Origin: an uncultured Erythrobacter sp.
GTDB lineage: Bacteria > Pseudomonadota > Alphaproteobacteria > Sphingomonadales > Sphingomonadaceae
DNA: 64,000 bases
Assembly (NCBI GenBank): GCA_913055155.1
Contig: CAJXJR010000010.1
Span: forward strand, 80,128 to 144,127
Direction: 5' to 3'
In this document: piece by piece, positions 33,251-42,295 of the stretch
How the letters are laid out: every line of letters starts with the position of its first letter
How positions within the stretch are numbered: position 1 is the stretch's first letter
Notes under the pieces: generated by a model
Database searches by the model: none
Seen by the model: only the letters and a program-made list of their open reading frames with translations
What the model was told of the DNA's origin: nothing
Made by a program: the position numbers and the translations under genes

Positions 33251-34740
33251 AGCGCCCCCATCATGTTCACGAGGTCGATCTTCTCCTGCTCGGTATATTG
33301 CAGGTTGTAACGGCGATCATAGAAATCCACGACATCGCGCAGCGTCGCTGCCGAACCGTTGGAGAAATAGGGCGCCCTCGCCGCGAGGCCCCGCAGCGAT
33401 TGCGCGGTGATCTTGCCGACATCGAGGCAGCGCCCTGTCGTCAGCGCGAAGCCGGGATCGTGCGTCAGTATCTCGGTGCCATAGTAGGGATGCGGCTCTC
33501 CCGTACAGGTGACACGGAACAGCGGCAAGTGCGGCGCGGGATCGGCGAATGGCGCGTTCTGCGTGCCAAGATCGATCTGTCCGGGCGCAACGTCGTTACC
33601 CATGTTGGTCATATTGTGACACATGGTGCAGGCCTGCCGGAACGGATTGCCGAAAGTCGGGAAGTTGATCCCCGCACTATCGGTGATGAGGAAAGTCTCG
33701 TCGCGGAAGATGCGCGCCCCACGGGCAACGGAGGCGCGGTATTCGCGCTCTTCCTCGCTCAATTCGGCAAGCTGCTCCTCGCTCATCTGCTCCCACGGTT
33801 CGAACTCGCTCCACACGCGCTTGCCATAGGCGCCCAGCATGCCGGCGGGAGAATCCGCCAGGTACTGCGGCCCGCCCTCGGCACCGTTGGCATTGAGTTC
33901 CGTGCCCGAGGCATCGCGCTGCTGCGCGGCATAGACGCTCATCAGGAACTGCGTGATCTCGCTGCGCTGCTGCGGCGTCATGGCACGCGCCATTTCGAGA
34001 TGCGCCGCGCCGGCATCGTCCATCTGTGCATCCAGCGTAAGCGCGCGGCGGTCTGCCAGCAGGTTGCCGGAGGTGGGTTCACCCGTGCGCGGATCCACCG
34101 GCACCGGACGACCCAGCTTGGGATCCTGCGGGAAGCCGATAGCCAGCAGATACTTCATGTTCGCGACCGGACGCGGGCGCCGATAGACCGAGATATTCCC
34201 GGCATCCGGCCCACGGTCGCCGATGTTGCAACCCCACGGGTCGCGCACGACCTCGATTTCGAAATCGGTTTCGACAGGAGCGCCATTGGCATCGCGCGGT
34301 GGCCAGGGGCGTTCGATGCGGAACAGGCCGTAGTCCAGCAGCAGCGAGTGCGAGGCACGCTCGCCCTGCGGCATGCTGGGGCAGTTGGAACCATCGACGG
34401 CTGCGAAGATCGGGTCGCGCCCGTCTGTCGCATCCCAGCGTTCGCGGGCCGTTTCCGCCGAAAGGCTCATGGAGTCGGATGGCTGGTGACAGCTCACGCA
34501 AGCACGGCCGTTCGCACCGATGGGCTGGAAGAAGGCATTTTGCGTCGTGCGCACCTCTTCATCGGTGAAGAGAACGCGCAGCACGCCGCTGTCGTTGGCA
34601 TAGTCGACCTGCGCGGGCAGCTCGTGCACATCACCGGGTGACCACCATTCGGACTCTTGCGAGTCCTGCGAGTTGACGGTGGTAGCAACGAACAGTCCGG
34701 CAGAGCCGGCGAGCAATGCCAAGGCCATTGACGGCTTCAT
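33247..34740 (-). CDS. Di-haem cytochrome c peroxidase-like protein, copy 4 (CCP4)
   Basis: The 497-aa secreted protein has a signal peptide (~1-24) and haem motifs CVSCHQP (~84) and CTMCHNM (~370). It shares the cysteines in SNCP, GCN, RVTC and TGRC and a C-terminal LRGLAARAPYFSNGSA block. ATG 34740 is chosen because GGGGAGA lies 6 nt upstream; it follows the acyl-CoA dehydrogenase gene by 24 bp. Like the other copies it should be periplasmic and paired with its OmpA-type partner. Here it is embedded behind acyl-CoA dehydrogenase genes, tying it to the same catabolic programme. Confidence 0.82.
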   Translation of the reverse strand: MKPSMALALLAGSAGLFVATTVNSQDSQESEWWSPGDVHELPAQVDYANDSGVLRVLFTDEEVRTTQNAFFQPIGANGRACVSCHQPSDSMSLSAETARERWDATDGRDPIFAAVDGSNCPSMPQGERASHSLLLDYGLFRIERPWPPRDANGAPVETDFEIEVVRDPWGCNIGDRGPDAGNISVYRRPRPVANMKYLLAIGFPQDPKLGRPVPVDPRTGEPTSGNLLADRRALTLDAQMDDAGAAHLEMARAMTPQQRSEITQFLMSVYAAQQRDASGTELNANGAEGGPQYLADSPAGMLGAYGKRVWSEFEPWEQMSEEQLAELSEEEREYRASVARGARIFRDETFLITDSAGINFPTFGNPFRQACTMCHNMTNMGNDVAPGQIDLGTQNAPFADPAPHLPLFRVTCTGEPHPYYGTEILTHDPGFALTTGRCLDVGKITAQSLRGLAARAPYFSNGSAATLRDVVDFYDRRYNLQYTEQEKIDLVNMMGAL

Positions 34741-34764
34741 GTATCTTCTCCCCAAAAGCTCCAC

Positions 34765-35856
34765 TCAGAATCCAAGCAGCGTGGCGTACCGGTCGCGGTG
34801 ATAAGCCGCGTTCCCCAGCATCGCCTCGGTCACGCGGGCGCGCTTGAGGTAAAAGCCTGCATCGTGCGCATCGGTCATGCCGATGCCGCCGTGCATCTGG
34901 ATCATCTCGCGCGACACGAGGTTCAGCGTCTCGCAGATACGCGCCTTCGCAAGACTGGCCAGCTGGGAAAGCTCGTCGGCGCCGTCGTCGATGGCATCCA
35001 GTGCGGCCTCGATGCAGGACCGTGTCAGTTCGATCTCGCGGAACATTTCGGCCGCGCGGTGCTGCAAGGCCTGGAACGCACCGATAGGCTGTCCGAACTG
35101 CTCGCGCACCTTCAGGTATTCCACCGTGGTGTCGAAAGCCTGCTGCGCAATGCCAAGCATCTCCGCCGCAAGGTAGATGCGCCCACGATCGAGCACGGCC
35201 TCCAGCAACTGCGCCCCACCTTCCAGGCACCAGTCCGGCTGGATGACGACGCTGTCGAATGTCACGTGCGCGCTGTCGCGGCTATCCATCATGTTCAGCG
35301 CCTGGCGGCTGACACCCTCAGCATCGGCCGGCACGGCAAAAAGCTGGACCGCGCCGCTCTCCATGCCGGAGACGATCAGCACGTCGGCAACGCTGCCATC
35401 CTGCACGAACTGCTTACGGCCAGACAGCTTGCCGTCCTCGACGCCGGCATCGACTTTCGCCGGCTCGTGCCGCGGGCCTTCGTCGATCGCCAGCGCGCCG
35501 GTTGCTGCCCCTTCGGCAAATCGCGGCAGCCATTCGACCTGCGCCGCACCGCTTCCGCCCAGCACGATGGCATTGGCGGCAATCGCCGTTGAAAGGAGCG
35601 GCGACGGCGTAAGCGTGCGGCCCAGTTCCTCCAGCACGACGCCCAGCGAGCGATGGCCGAAATCCAGGCCACCGTGGTCTTCGGGAATGATGATCCCGGT
35701 CCAGCCCATTTCCGCCATCTGGTCCCACGCGGCGGGATCGAAGCGCGCTTCACCGGCATCGCGCAGCTTGCGAAAAGCCGAAACGGGGCTTTGCTCGAAC
35801 GCCCAGTCCCGGGCCATGTCGCGCAGCATGGTCTGTTCTTCGGACAATGCTACCAT
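34765..35856 (-). CDS. Acyl-CoA dehydrogenase, subunit 2
   Basis: The 363-aa FAD-dependent acyl-CoA dehydrogenase-like protein has an N-terminal helical domain, GIIIPEDHGGLDFGHRSLG, a beta domain that is short of the usual substrate-loop motifs, the flavin-binding region YLKVREQFGQPIGAFQALQ and QMHGGIGMTDAHDAGFYLKR. ATG 35856 follows GAGGAG. It is shorter than the ~380-400 of homomeric enzymes and lies 11 bp after the other subunit gene. Adjacent unequal dehydrogenase genes often encode alpha2beta2 enzymes for steroid or bulky side-chain CoA esters (FadE28/FadE29 type in mycobacteria). A similar heteromer is inferred. Confidence 0.87.
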   Translation of the reverse strand: MVALSEEQTMLRDMARDWAFEQSPVSAFRKLRDAGEARFDPAAWDQMAEMGWTGIIIPEDHGGLDFGHRSLGVVLEELGRTLTPSPLLSTAIAANAIVLGGSGAAQVEWLPRFAEGAATGALAIDEGPRHEPAKVDAGVEDGKLSGRKQFVQDGSVADVLIVSGMESGAVQLFAVPADAEGVSRQALNMMDSRDSAHVTFDSVVIQPDWCLEGGAQLLEAVLDRGRIYLAAEMLGIAQQAFDTTVEYLKVREQFGQPIGAFQALQHRAAEMFREIELTRSCIEAALDAIDDGADELSQLASLAKARICETLNLVSREMIQMHGGIGMTDAHDAGFYLKRARVTEAMLGNAAYHRDRYATLLGF

Positions 35857-35867
35857 CGTCGTTCTCC

Positions 35868-37070
35868 TCAGGCCTTGTAGACGGTGTCGGGCAAGCCCAG
35901 CACACGCTTGGAAATGATGTTGTTCTGCACTTCGTAACTGCCGGCAGCGATCGACATCGCCTTGCCCGACAGGAAGGCACGGGCGACGCCCAGATCGTCT
36001 TCGCTGAAGGCATCGCCGCTCCACCCCATGGCCTGCTGACCCATGATTTCCAGCGCCAGTTCCGCCCGCACCTGCTTCACCGTGGAGCCGGCATTCTTCA
36101 GGATCGAAGCGACCGCGCCACGCACTTGCGGCGAGATGCCGGGCTCTGCGGTACGCCGGGAGGTCAGGCGGAAAGCCTGCTCTTCCATCAGCGCGGCGGC
36201 AATCCGTCCGCGCAGATCAGCATCGGCCAGCTTGCCGTCGTCATCGAGACCGACATGCTCCTGCGCCAGTGCGACGAGGCCGGGGCCCGGCAGGTCGCCA
36301 TGGCTGCCCTTGCTCATGGCCACGAACTTGCGCTCAACCTGCAACTGGTACCGTGCCACTTCCCAGCCGCCGTTGACCTCTCCCAGGATGTTCTCCTTGG
36401 GCACTTTGACGTCGGTCAGGAAGGTTTCGCAGAATGGCGAGGTGCCGTCGATCAGCTTGATGCGACGGACCTCGAAGCCCGGCGATGCCATGTCCACGAG
36501 GATGAAACTGATGCCGCCGTGCTTCTGGCTGGTATCGGTGCGCACGAGGCAGAAACACCAGTCGGATTCCATCCCGCCGGAAGTCCAGATCTTCTGGCCG
36601 TTGAGGATGTAGTGATCCCCGGCATCCTCTGCCTTGGTAGAAAGGCCCGCAAGGTCGCTGCCCGCGCCTGGTTCGGAGAAACCCTGGCACCAGCGGATCT
36701 CGCCCTGCGCCATCTTGGTAAGGTGATAGCGCTTCTGCTCCTCCGTACCATACTGCTTCATGGTCTCGCCAAAGACCTGTTCGCGCGTGCCGACCGGATT
36801 GTAGGCACCGATTCGGGTAAGTTCCTCGTTCAGGACTTTGATGTCGTCCCTGGAGAAATCAGCACCGCCGTATTCCACCGGCCACTGCGGGAAGCACCAG
36901 CCCTTGTGCCCCATGGCGAGGCGCCACTTGCGGGAAAGGTCCGCGTCCGCCTCTCGCACGGCAGGATCGACCAGCTCCCTGGGAAAGTTCTCTTCCAGCC
37001 AGGCGCGGATCTCGCCGCGCAATCCATCTGCCGATGTGGCCCGAGGCTCAAGGGTTTCAGCTTGTGTCAT
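35868..37070 (-). CDS. Acyl-CoA dehydrogenase, subunit 1
   Basis: The 400-aa protein has WCQGFSEPGAGSDLAGLSTK and IWTSGGMESDWCFCLVRTD in the middle domain (flavin and acyl-CoA binding). The C-terminal domain ends in SIAAGSYEVQNNIISKRVLG, the standard end of bacterial FadE proteins. It introduces an alpha-beta double bond into an acyl-CoA, passing electrons to an ETF. ATG 37070 follows AAAGGGA; a long open frame upstream overlaps the MFS gene and is not real. It is the second gene of the 38506->32477 operon (MFS, two dehydrogenase subunits, CCP4, OmpA4). Confidence 0.9.
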   Translation of the reverse strand: MTQAETLEPRATSADGLRGEIRAWLEENFPRELVDPAVREADADLSRKWRLAMGHKGWCFPQWPVEYGGADFSRDDIKVLNEELTRIGAYNPVGTREQVFGETMKQYGTEEQKRYHLTKMAQGEIRWCQGFSEPGAGSDLAGLSTKAEDAGDHYILNGQKIWTSGGMESDWCFCLVRTDTSQKHGGISFILVDMASPGFEVRRIKLIDGTSPFCETFLTDVKVPKENILGEVNGGWEVARYQLQVERKFVAMSKGSHGDLPGPGLVALAQEHVGLDDDGKLADADLRGRIAAALMEEQAFRLTSRRTAEPGISPQVRGAVASILKNAGSTVKQVRAELALEIMGQQAMGWSGDAFSEDDLGVARAFLSGKAMSIAAGSYEVQNNIISKRVLGLPDTVYKA

Positions 37071-37090
37071 TTCATTCCCTTTGGGGTTGA

Positions 37091-38506
37091 TCAATCCATT
37101 ACGAGGCGAAGGTGCTTGGAGGCGAGGTAATAGAACACCACCGGAACGATATAGAGCACCGTGATTATGCGCAGCGCGGTCTCCAGCCCTTTTGACGAGG
37201 CCGCCGCGCATGGTCCCTGCAAGGCCGCGGAAAGCTGTGCCGCGGGGCCAGAGCAGACATCGGAATAGGTGCCCAGCGTGGCATCGAACGCGCCACCTGC
37301 TGCCCAGTCGCTCAGCACACCGACAAGTGGCGGCCCGACCGAGCTGCCGATCATGGTAACCGCCAGCAGCATGACAGCCGAAGCGGTTGCGCGCATGTGC
37401 GGCGGGACCAGCGTCTGGATGGCCGCAAAGTTGGGACCGTTCTTCATCGCCTGGAAAACGCTGGCGGCAATGACGAATGCTGCGGCAAGCGCCCAGGAGC
37501 TGACCGAATAGGCCGTGAAGAAGAAGATACCTGCCCCCGCAGCACCGACGGCGGGCACGAACATGTAGGATTGGCCATGCTCGCCGGAGAACCTGTCGGC
37601 CACGAAGCCGCCCAGTAGCGCCCCGAATATCCCGCCAAGGCCAAGGCCGAGCGAAAGCACGATGCCCGCCTCCTGCAAGGTCATGCCAAACTTGCGCAGC
37701 AGGAACGATGCCGTGAACAGCAGTGTCGAGGTCATGACCAGTGAAGAGGTCATCGTGGACATGAAGATCAGCACGAATGGCTTGCTGGTAAACAGCCACT
37801 TCATGTCTTCGAGGAATTTGGAAGGCTTGGGCGTATCGCCCGCCGCTGCAGTGTTGTCGTTGCTCTCCCCCGTCTTGCGCGGATCGCGCACCGTCAGGCG
37901 AAAGACGATGGCAATCAGCACGCCCGGCACGCCCACCGCCACGAAGGCCCAGCGCCAGCCGAATTCCGTGGCGACATAGGCCCCCACCAGCGGCGCAACA
38001 AAGCCTGCCAGCGGCGTCGCCATGCCAAGAACGGCAGTGGCGAAGCCGCGCTGACGTGGAGCGAAATAGTCCGCAATCAACGAGTAGATCGAGGGCGCCC
38101 CGCCCCCTTCGGCAACGCCCACGCCCATGCGCGCGACGAACAACTGCGCGTAAGAGCCGACCGCTGCGCACAAGGCCGTGAAGGCCGACCAGACCGTGAG
38201 GCTGACAGCCAGGATGTTGATCCGATCATAGCGGTCTGCCAGCCGCGCGATGGGGATTGCGGAAAGGCCATAGAGAATGCCGAATGCAGGCCCGGTAAGC
38301 AGGCCCAGCTGCAGGTCGGTCAGCCCCATCTCGTCCTTGATGGGCTCCTGCACGATCGTCATGATCAGGCGGTCGAGATAATTCGACAGCATGATCAGCA
38401 TCAGCATGACCATGACGAAAATCTGGCGACCCGACCACAAGCCCTTTTTCGCGGCTTCCGCCTTGGGCTCAGCGTCCTGCACCGAATCGGCCGATTGACT
38501 AGACAT
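37091..38506 (-). CDS. MFS transporter, spinster-like
   Basis: The 471-aa, 12-helix transporter has a ~25-residue cytoplasmic N-terminus, the first-helix motif LSNYLDRLIMTIV, RLADRYDR in loop 2-3 and VGVAEGGGAPSIYSLIADYF, all typical of the spinster-like MFS group common in sphingomonads. ATG 38506 has GGAGAAGGA upstream. It is the first gene of the acyl-CoA dehydrogenase/CCP4/OmpA4 operon, behind the CATACG-type operator at 38593. It probably imports the growth substrate or a related lipid-like molecule through the inner membrane. Confidence 0.87.
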   Translation of the reverse strand: MSSQSADSVQDAEPKAEAAKKGLWSGRQIFVMVMLMLIMLSNYLDRLIMTIVQEPIKDEMGLTDLQLGLLTGPAFGILYGLSAIPIARLADRYDRINILAVSLTVWSAFTALCAAVGSYAQLFVARMGVGVAEGGGAPSIYSLIADYFAPRQRGFATAVLGMATPLAGFVAPLVGAYVATEFGWRWAFVAVGVPGVLIAIVFRLTVRDPRKTGESNDNTAAAGDTPKPSKFLEDMKWLFTSKPFVLIFMSTMTSSLVMTSTLLFTASFLLRKFGMTLQEAGIVLSLGLGLGGIFGALLGGFVADRFSGEHGQSYMFVPAVGAAGAGIFFFTAYSVSSWALAAAFVIAASVFQAMKNGPNFAAIQTLVPPHMRATASAVMLLAVTMIGSSVGPPLVGVLSDWAAGGAFDATLGTYSDVCSGPAAQLSAALQGPCAAASSKGLETALRIITVLYIVPVVFYYLASKHLRLVMD

Positions 38507-38592
38507 GCAAATTCCTTCTCCCGACGACGCTTGAGGCTGTTGTTCTGTTATCTCGCCCGACGTTCGCGGGCGATGCCTCTCGATCGCCTCTG

Positions 38593-38608
38593 CATACCGA
38601 TGCGTATG
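38593..38608. promoter_or_regulatory. CATACG-type operator before MFS/dehydrogenase operon
   Basis: CATACCGATGCGTATG has one mismatch to the palindrome. It lies 86 bp upstream of the MFS start in the 252-bp gap to P450-F. A weaker half-match (AATACGGTAG) occurs at 38681. Confidence 0.6.
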
Positions 38609-38758
38609 CATCTAATCAGATCAAATTTTGGCGCCTACACTCGCCTAATAGGCACGATTTGGCTTTGATTGCAACGCTACAATACGGTAGAGTTTGTTTT
38701 TAGAAGCGTGGAACGGGCAGGCACGCAGGATGCGCCCGCAAGAGAGGACAGCTGAGAA

Positions 38759-39937
38759 ATGACGACAGAGGAAAAGCACGCCTGGTGCCCGATGGACCCG
38801 CAGCTGGCGGGTGATCAGCGCGGTGGATACGATGCACTGCGCGAGGAAACCGGCTTTGCCCACGATCCGCGCATGGGCTGGACGGCCATGCGTTTTGACG
38901 ATGTGGTGGAGATCCTGCGCAACCCCGCCGTGTTCAGCAATGCGGCAGCCTGGGAGGCCATCGACCCCGACCTCAAGAAGGACGAGCGGGCCATCCCTCT
39001 CTCGCTCGATCCGCCAGAGCATACGCAGTATCGCAACCTGCTGAAGGCGCTGTTCCGCCCTGCACGCGTTGCCACTTTCGAGGATCAGGCGCGCGAAAAG
39101 GCCTCCCGGCTGATTGACGCCTTGGTGGAGGCGGGCACCGCCGATCTCGTCCAGGGACTGAGTGACCCCTATCCCGTACAGTCGCTATGTACCTTCCTTG
39201 GCTGGCAGGACGAGAACTGGGCCGACATCAAGCGCTGGTCTCGCGAGTTGACCAGGGCACGCGCCGCCGGCAATCGCGAGGAGGCCGATGCCCTGTTCAA
39301 CATGTGGCGCGACTACATCCGCACAGTGCTGGAGGCGCGCAAGGTCGAACCGCGCGAGGACGTGACTAGCTGGCTAATCGAGCTTGGCGAAGACGGCACC
39401 GTGCTCAATGACGAGCAGATTATCTCCATCCTACGCCTGCTCCTGGTCGCCGGACACGGCACCACCACCACCGCTATCGGCAACATGGCCGAGTACCTGG
39501 CGCAGAACCCGGAGAAGCAACAGTTTCTGCGCGAAAACCCGGACAAGCTGCCCCTCGCGATCGAGGAAATGCTGCGTTACGACGCACCGCAGATGGCAAT
39601 GCCGCGCCGTACCCTGTGCCCGGCACAAGTGGGGGACCAGCATTTCGAGGAAGGCGAGACCATCTGGCTGAACTTCCTTGCCGCCAACCGCGATCCGCGC
39701 GCTTTCGACAATCCTGCCGAGTGCAATTTCGCCCGCAAGCCCAATCGCCACATCGCCTTCGGCGCAGGCATTCACCAGTGCCTGGGATCGCCCTTCGGTC
39801 GCATGGAGGTGCGCGTGGCGCTGGAGGAACTGCTGAAACGCACGAGTTCTTTCCGCTTCGCGCCTGGCGGTGTGCAGACGCGTGCCAGTTTCCCGCACAA
39901 TCAGCCCGCGCAACTGGATCTCGAATTCGTCCGCTAG
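38759..39937 (+). CDS. Cytochrome P450 F
   Basis: The 392-aa soluble P450 has the haem loop FGAGIHQCLGSPFGRMEV, ExxR (EMLR) and the I-helix LLVAGHGTTTTA with the normal threonine. LSLDPPEHTQYRNLLKALF lies in the B'/C region. It is most like P450-E in the CoA-transferase operon. ATG 38759 follows a GAGGAC. It is monocistronic and divergent from the MFS operon. Both E and F keep the usual I-helix and so are expected to be conventional monooxygenases. The substrate is unknown. Confidence 0.9.
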   Translation: MTTEEKHAWCPMDPQLAGDQRGGYDALREETGFAHDPRMGWTAMRFDDVVEILRNPAVFSNAAAWEAIDPDLKKDERAIPLSLDPPEHTQYRNLLKALFRPARVATFEDQAREKASRLIDALVEAGTADLVQGLSDPYPVQSLCTFLGWQDENWADIKRWSRELTRARAAGNREEADALFNMWRDYIRTVLEARKVEPREDVTSWLIELGEDGTVLNDEQIISILRLLLVAGHGTTTTAIGNMAEYLAQNPEKQQFLRENPDKLPLAIEEMLRYDAPQMAMPRRTLCPAQVGDQHFEEGETIWLNFLAANRDPRAFDNPAECNFARKPNRHIAFGAGIHQCLGSPFGRMEVRVALEELLKRTSSFRFAPGGVQTRASFPHNQPAQLDLEFVR

Positions 39938-40050
39938 GGCCGCCCGTCGCCTTGCGACCCCGGCGGCATGCAGAAGCTGCCGGGCAAGGGGCATGCGCAC
40001 CCGTCGAATGAAGGCGCGCGCAGCGGGATTGTCCGCGGCAGCCGGGCGCT

Positions 40051-40794
40051 TTATCGCCTGGCGAAGAAGGCGGCGATGGCCTGCTGCACTTCAGGGCCCT
40101 TCAGCGCGCCTGCGAATACCTCTACCTCCACCTCGATCTGCCGCAATACGGCCTCGCGATTGTCAGCCAACAGCTTGCGGGTCTTGGCCAGGGCCTGCGG
40201 CGGGCGCTTGAGCAGGTCGGCAACACGGCTGCGGGCATGATCCTGCACTTCCGCGGCGGTCATCGTGCGCGTCACGAAGCCACTGGCTGCGGCATCCTTC
40301 GCCGAAAGCGGTTCGCCAAGCATAAGCAGTTCCGCCGCCCTGGCCCGACCGAAGACGGCAGGCGCCGCGATGCTGGATCCGCCCTCTGGCACCAGGCCCA
40401 GGTTGACGAACGGCATGATGAACTGCGCGTCTTCCGCAGCATAGACAAGGTCGAAGTGGAACAACATCGTGGTGCCAACGCCTACCGCTGCGCCCTGCAC
40501 GGCGGCGACCAGCGGCTTTTCGAAATTGGCGACGGCACGGATGAAGTCGATCGCTTCCGTTGCGCCCGTTTCGGCAACCGCGATGAAATCCTTAAGGTCG
40601 TTACCGGCACAGAAGCTTTCCCCTTCACCGGTGAAAAGAACGACGCGAATGTCATCCGCCGCCGAGGCACGCTCCAGCGCCTCGATCATCTGGCCGTACA
40701 TGGCTAGCGTAATGGCGTTCTTGCGGTCCGGACGGTTGAGCCGGATTTCCAGGCATCCCGGCGTTTCCAGCAACTGGATTTCCTGATCCGACAC
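40051..40794 (-). CDS. Enoyl-CoA hydratase/isomerase family protein (crotonase) 1
   Basis: The ~247-aa crotonase has the two oxyanion-hole segments (SFCAGNDLKDF and AAVQGAAVGVGTTM) and FVNLGLVPEGGSS. It hydrates or isomerises an enoyl-CoA. The region of the first catalytic glutamate is not conserved as in classical EchA (the segment reads QFIMPFVNLG), so isomerase or hydrolase activity is possible. GTG 40794 is preferred because GGGGAG is 6 nt upstream; ATG 40800 directly abuts that site. It stands alone between P450-F (convergent, 113-bp gap with nothing visible) and the dioxygenase operon (divergent). Confidence 0.85.
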   Translation of the reverse strand: MSDQEIQLLETPGCLEIRLNRPDRKNAITLAMYGQMIEALERASAADDIRVVLFTGEGESFCAGNDLKDFIAVAETGATEAIDFIRAVANFEKPLVAAVQGAAVGVGTTMLFHFDLVYAAEDAQFIMPFVNLGLVPEGGSSIAAPAVFGRARAAELLMLGEPLSAKDAAASGFVTRTMTAAEVQDHARSRVADLLKRPPQALAKTRKLLADNREAVLRQIEVEVEVFAGALKGPEVQQAIAAFFARR

Positions 40795-40946
40795 AAGCAT
40801 CTCCCCAATTCTCGAAGGTCCGAAAACAGTACTCCGGCGCACTGTCTTGCACCGCTGCTAGGGCGATACGCGCGGGGTTTCAAGCGAAGGCTGGGACTGA
40901 CCGCGGAGGCGGTGCGAATTGGATATGGACAAATCCACACCATTTC

Positions 40947-40962
40947 CATACACCCGCGTATG
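40947..40962. promoter_or_regulatory. CATACG-type operator before the Rieske dioxygenase operon
   Basis: CATACACCCGCGTATG has one mismatch. With the flanking C and G the outer arms CCATAC/GTATGG are symmetric. It ends 16 nt before the dioxygenase start, so it lies in the 5' leader or promoter, fitting repression. Confidence 0.6.
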
Positions 40963-40978
40963 GAAAGAGGGTGCAAAC

Positions 40979-42295
40979 ATGAACTTCGATGCAAGCAGTC
41001 TGGTCGATTCGGAATTCGGAACGGTCGACCGCCGGATTTTCTGGGACAAGGACATCTACGAACTCGAGCAAGAGCGGATCTTCGCGCGTTCCTGGCTGTT
41101 CGTGGCGCATGAAAGCCAGATCGCCGAACCCGGTGCCTTCGTTACAACCTACATGGCCGAGGATTCGGTCATCGTCGCCCGCGGCGACAACGACGAGATC
41201 AACGTCTTCCTCAATTCCTGCCCGCACCGCGGCAATCGCGTGTGCTTTGCCGACAGCGGCAAGGGGCGCCAGTTCACCTGCAACTATCACGGTTGGGCCT
41301 TCGGCCTTAACGGCGATCTCAAGAAGATGCCGAAAATGGGCCTGTACAAGAACACCCCGGGCTTCCGCATGGAGGACTGGGGCCTGAAGCGCGCGCGCGT
41401 GGGCAATTACAAAGGGCTGATCTTCGCCACCTTCTGCGAAGACGCGCCCTCTCTGGAAGACTGGCTGGGCGATTTCCGCTGGTACCTCGACGCTGTGCTG
41501 GACGTGGAACCGGGCGGCACCGAGTTCCTGCCGGGCGGCGCCACGCGTTCCGTGCTCAAATGCAACTGGAAATTCCCCGCCGACAACTTCGTGGGCGACA
41601 TCTACCATGCGCTGTGGACGCACCTTGGCGGTGCTGAGCCCACGCTTGGCCCGCACGGCGGCGTGGTGGTCGACAACGAAGGCAGCTACCAGGTCTCGGT
41701 CAATGGCCACGGCTGGGAATTCAACCACAGCTTCTTCGGCAATGCCGCGACCATGGGCGACAAGGAAATCATCCGCTACATGAAGTCGCGCGAAGAGGCG
41801 ATCACGGCGCGCCTTGGCCAGTTCCGGGCAAAGATGTGGGGCGCGGTATCGTCCGCCACGATCTTCCCCAACTTCTCCTTCCTTCCGGGTTATTTCACCT
41901 TCCGTACTTACCAGCCCCGCGGCCCGCTGGAGACCGAGATCCACGCCTGGACGCTGGTGCCCAAGAACATGCCCGACGAGGTGAAGGACCGCTTCCGGCG
42001 CGGTTCCATGCGCACCTTCTCGCCGGCCGGCATCCTGGAAATGGACGATGGCGAGAACTGGGAACATTCCACGACGATCAATCGCGGCTACGTCACCCGG
42101 CACCAGAAGCTGTGCTACGCCATGGGGGCCGATACCGCGGTGGAGGAAGACCTGCCCGGCAAGGTCAACGCCGGCCAGGTGTCCGACCACAACCAGCGCC
42201 TGTTCTTCAAGCGCTGGGCGGAAATGATGAAAGCCGAGAGCTGGGCCGATATTCCGCTGGCCGAAAACACGCTTGACCGGGAGGCAGCAGAATGA
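40979..42295 (+). CDS. Rieske aromatic-ring-hydroxylating dioxygenase, alpha subunit
   Basis: The 438-aa protein has a [2Fe-2S] Rieske site C81-x-H83 and C101-x2-H104. The mononuclear iron site follows NFVGDIYHALWTHLG, with bridging D207 and ligands H210 and H215. It belongs to the BphA/BenA-type group that adds O2 to an aromatic ring to give a cis-dihydrodiol. ATG 40979 has AAAGAGGG upstream; an earlier ATG would place the operator inside the gene. It is the first of four coupled genes (alpha, beta, dihydrodiol dehydrogenase, CoA ligase). The ferredoxin at 48986 could supply electrons; no reductase is seen. Confidence 0.93.
   Translation: MNFDASSLVDSEFGTVDRRIFWDKDIYELEQERIFARSWLFVAHESQIAEPGAFVTTYMAEDSVIVARGDNDEINVFLNSCPHRGNRVCFADSGKGRQFTCNYHGWAFGLNGDLKKMPKMGLYKNTPGFRMEDWGLKRARVGNYKGLIFATFCEDAPSLEDWLGDFRWYLDAVLDVEPGGTEFLPGGATRSVLKCNWKFPADNFVGDIYHALWTHLGGAEPTLGPHGGVVVDNEGSYQVSVNGHGWEFNHSFFGNAATMGDKEIIRYMKSREEAITARLGQFRAKMWGAVSSATIFPNFSFLPGYFTFRTYQPRGPLETEIHAWTLVPKNMPDEVKDRFRRGSMRTFSPAGILEMDDGENWEHSTTINRGYVTRHQKLCYAMGADTAVEEDLPGKVNAGQVSDHNQRLFFKRWAEMMKAESWADIPLAENTLDREAAE

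Noticed and set aside
35868..38171. A 767-codon frame extending acyl-CoA dehydrogenase subunit 1 upstream
   Set aside because: The N-terminal 367 codons are an alternative frame of the MFS gene. ATG 37070 has a ribosome-binding site and gives the family length.
38681..38696. AATACGGTAGAGTTTG as a further CATACG-type operator for P450-F
   Set aside because: Only the left arm matches; the right arm is too different to claim.
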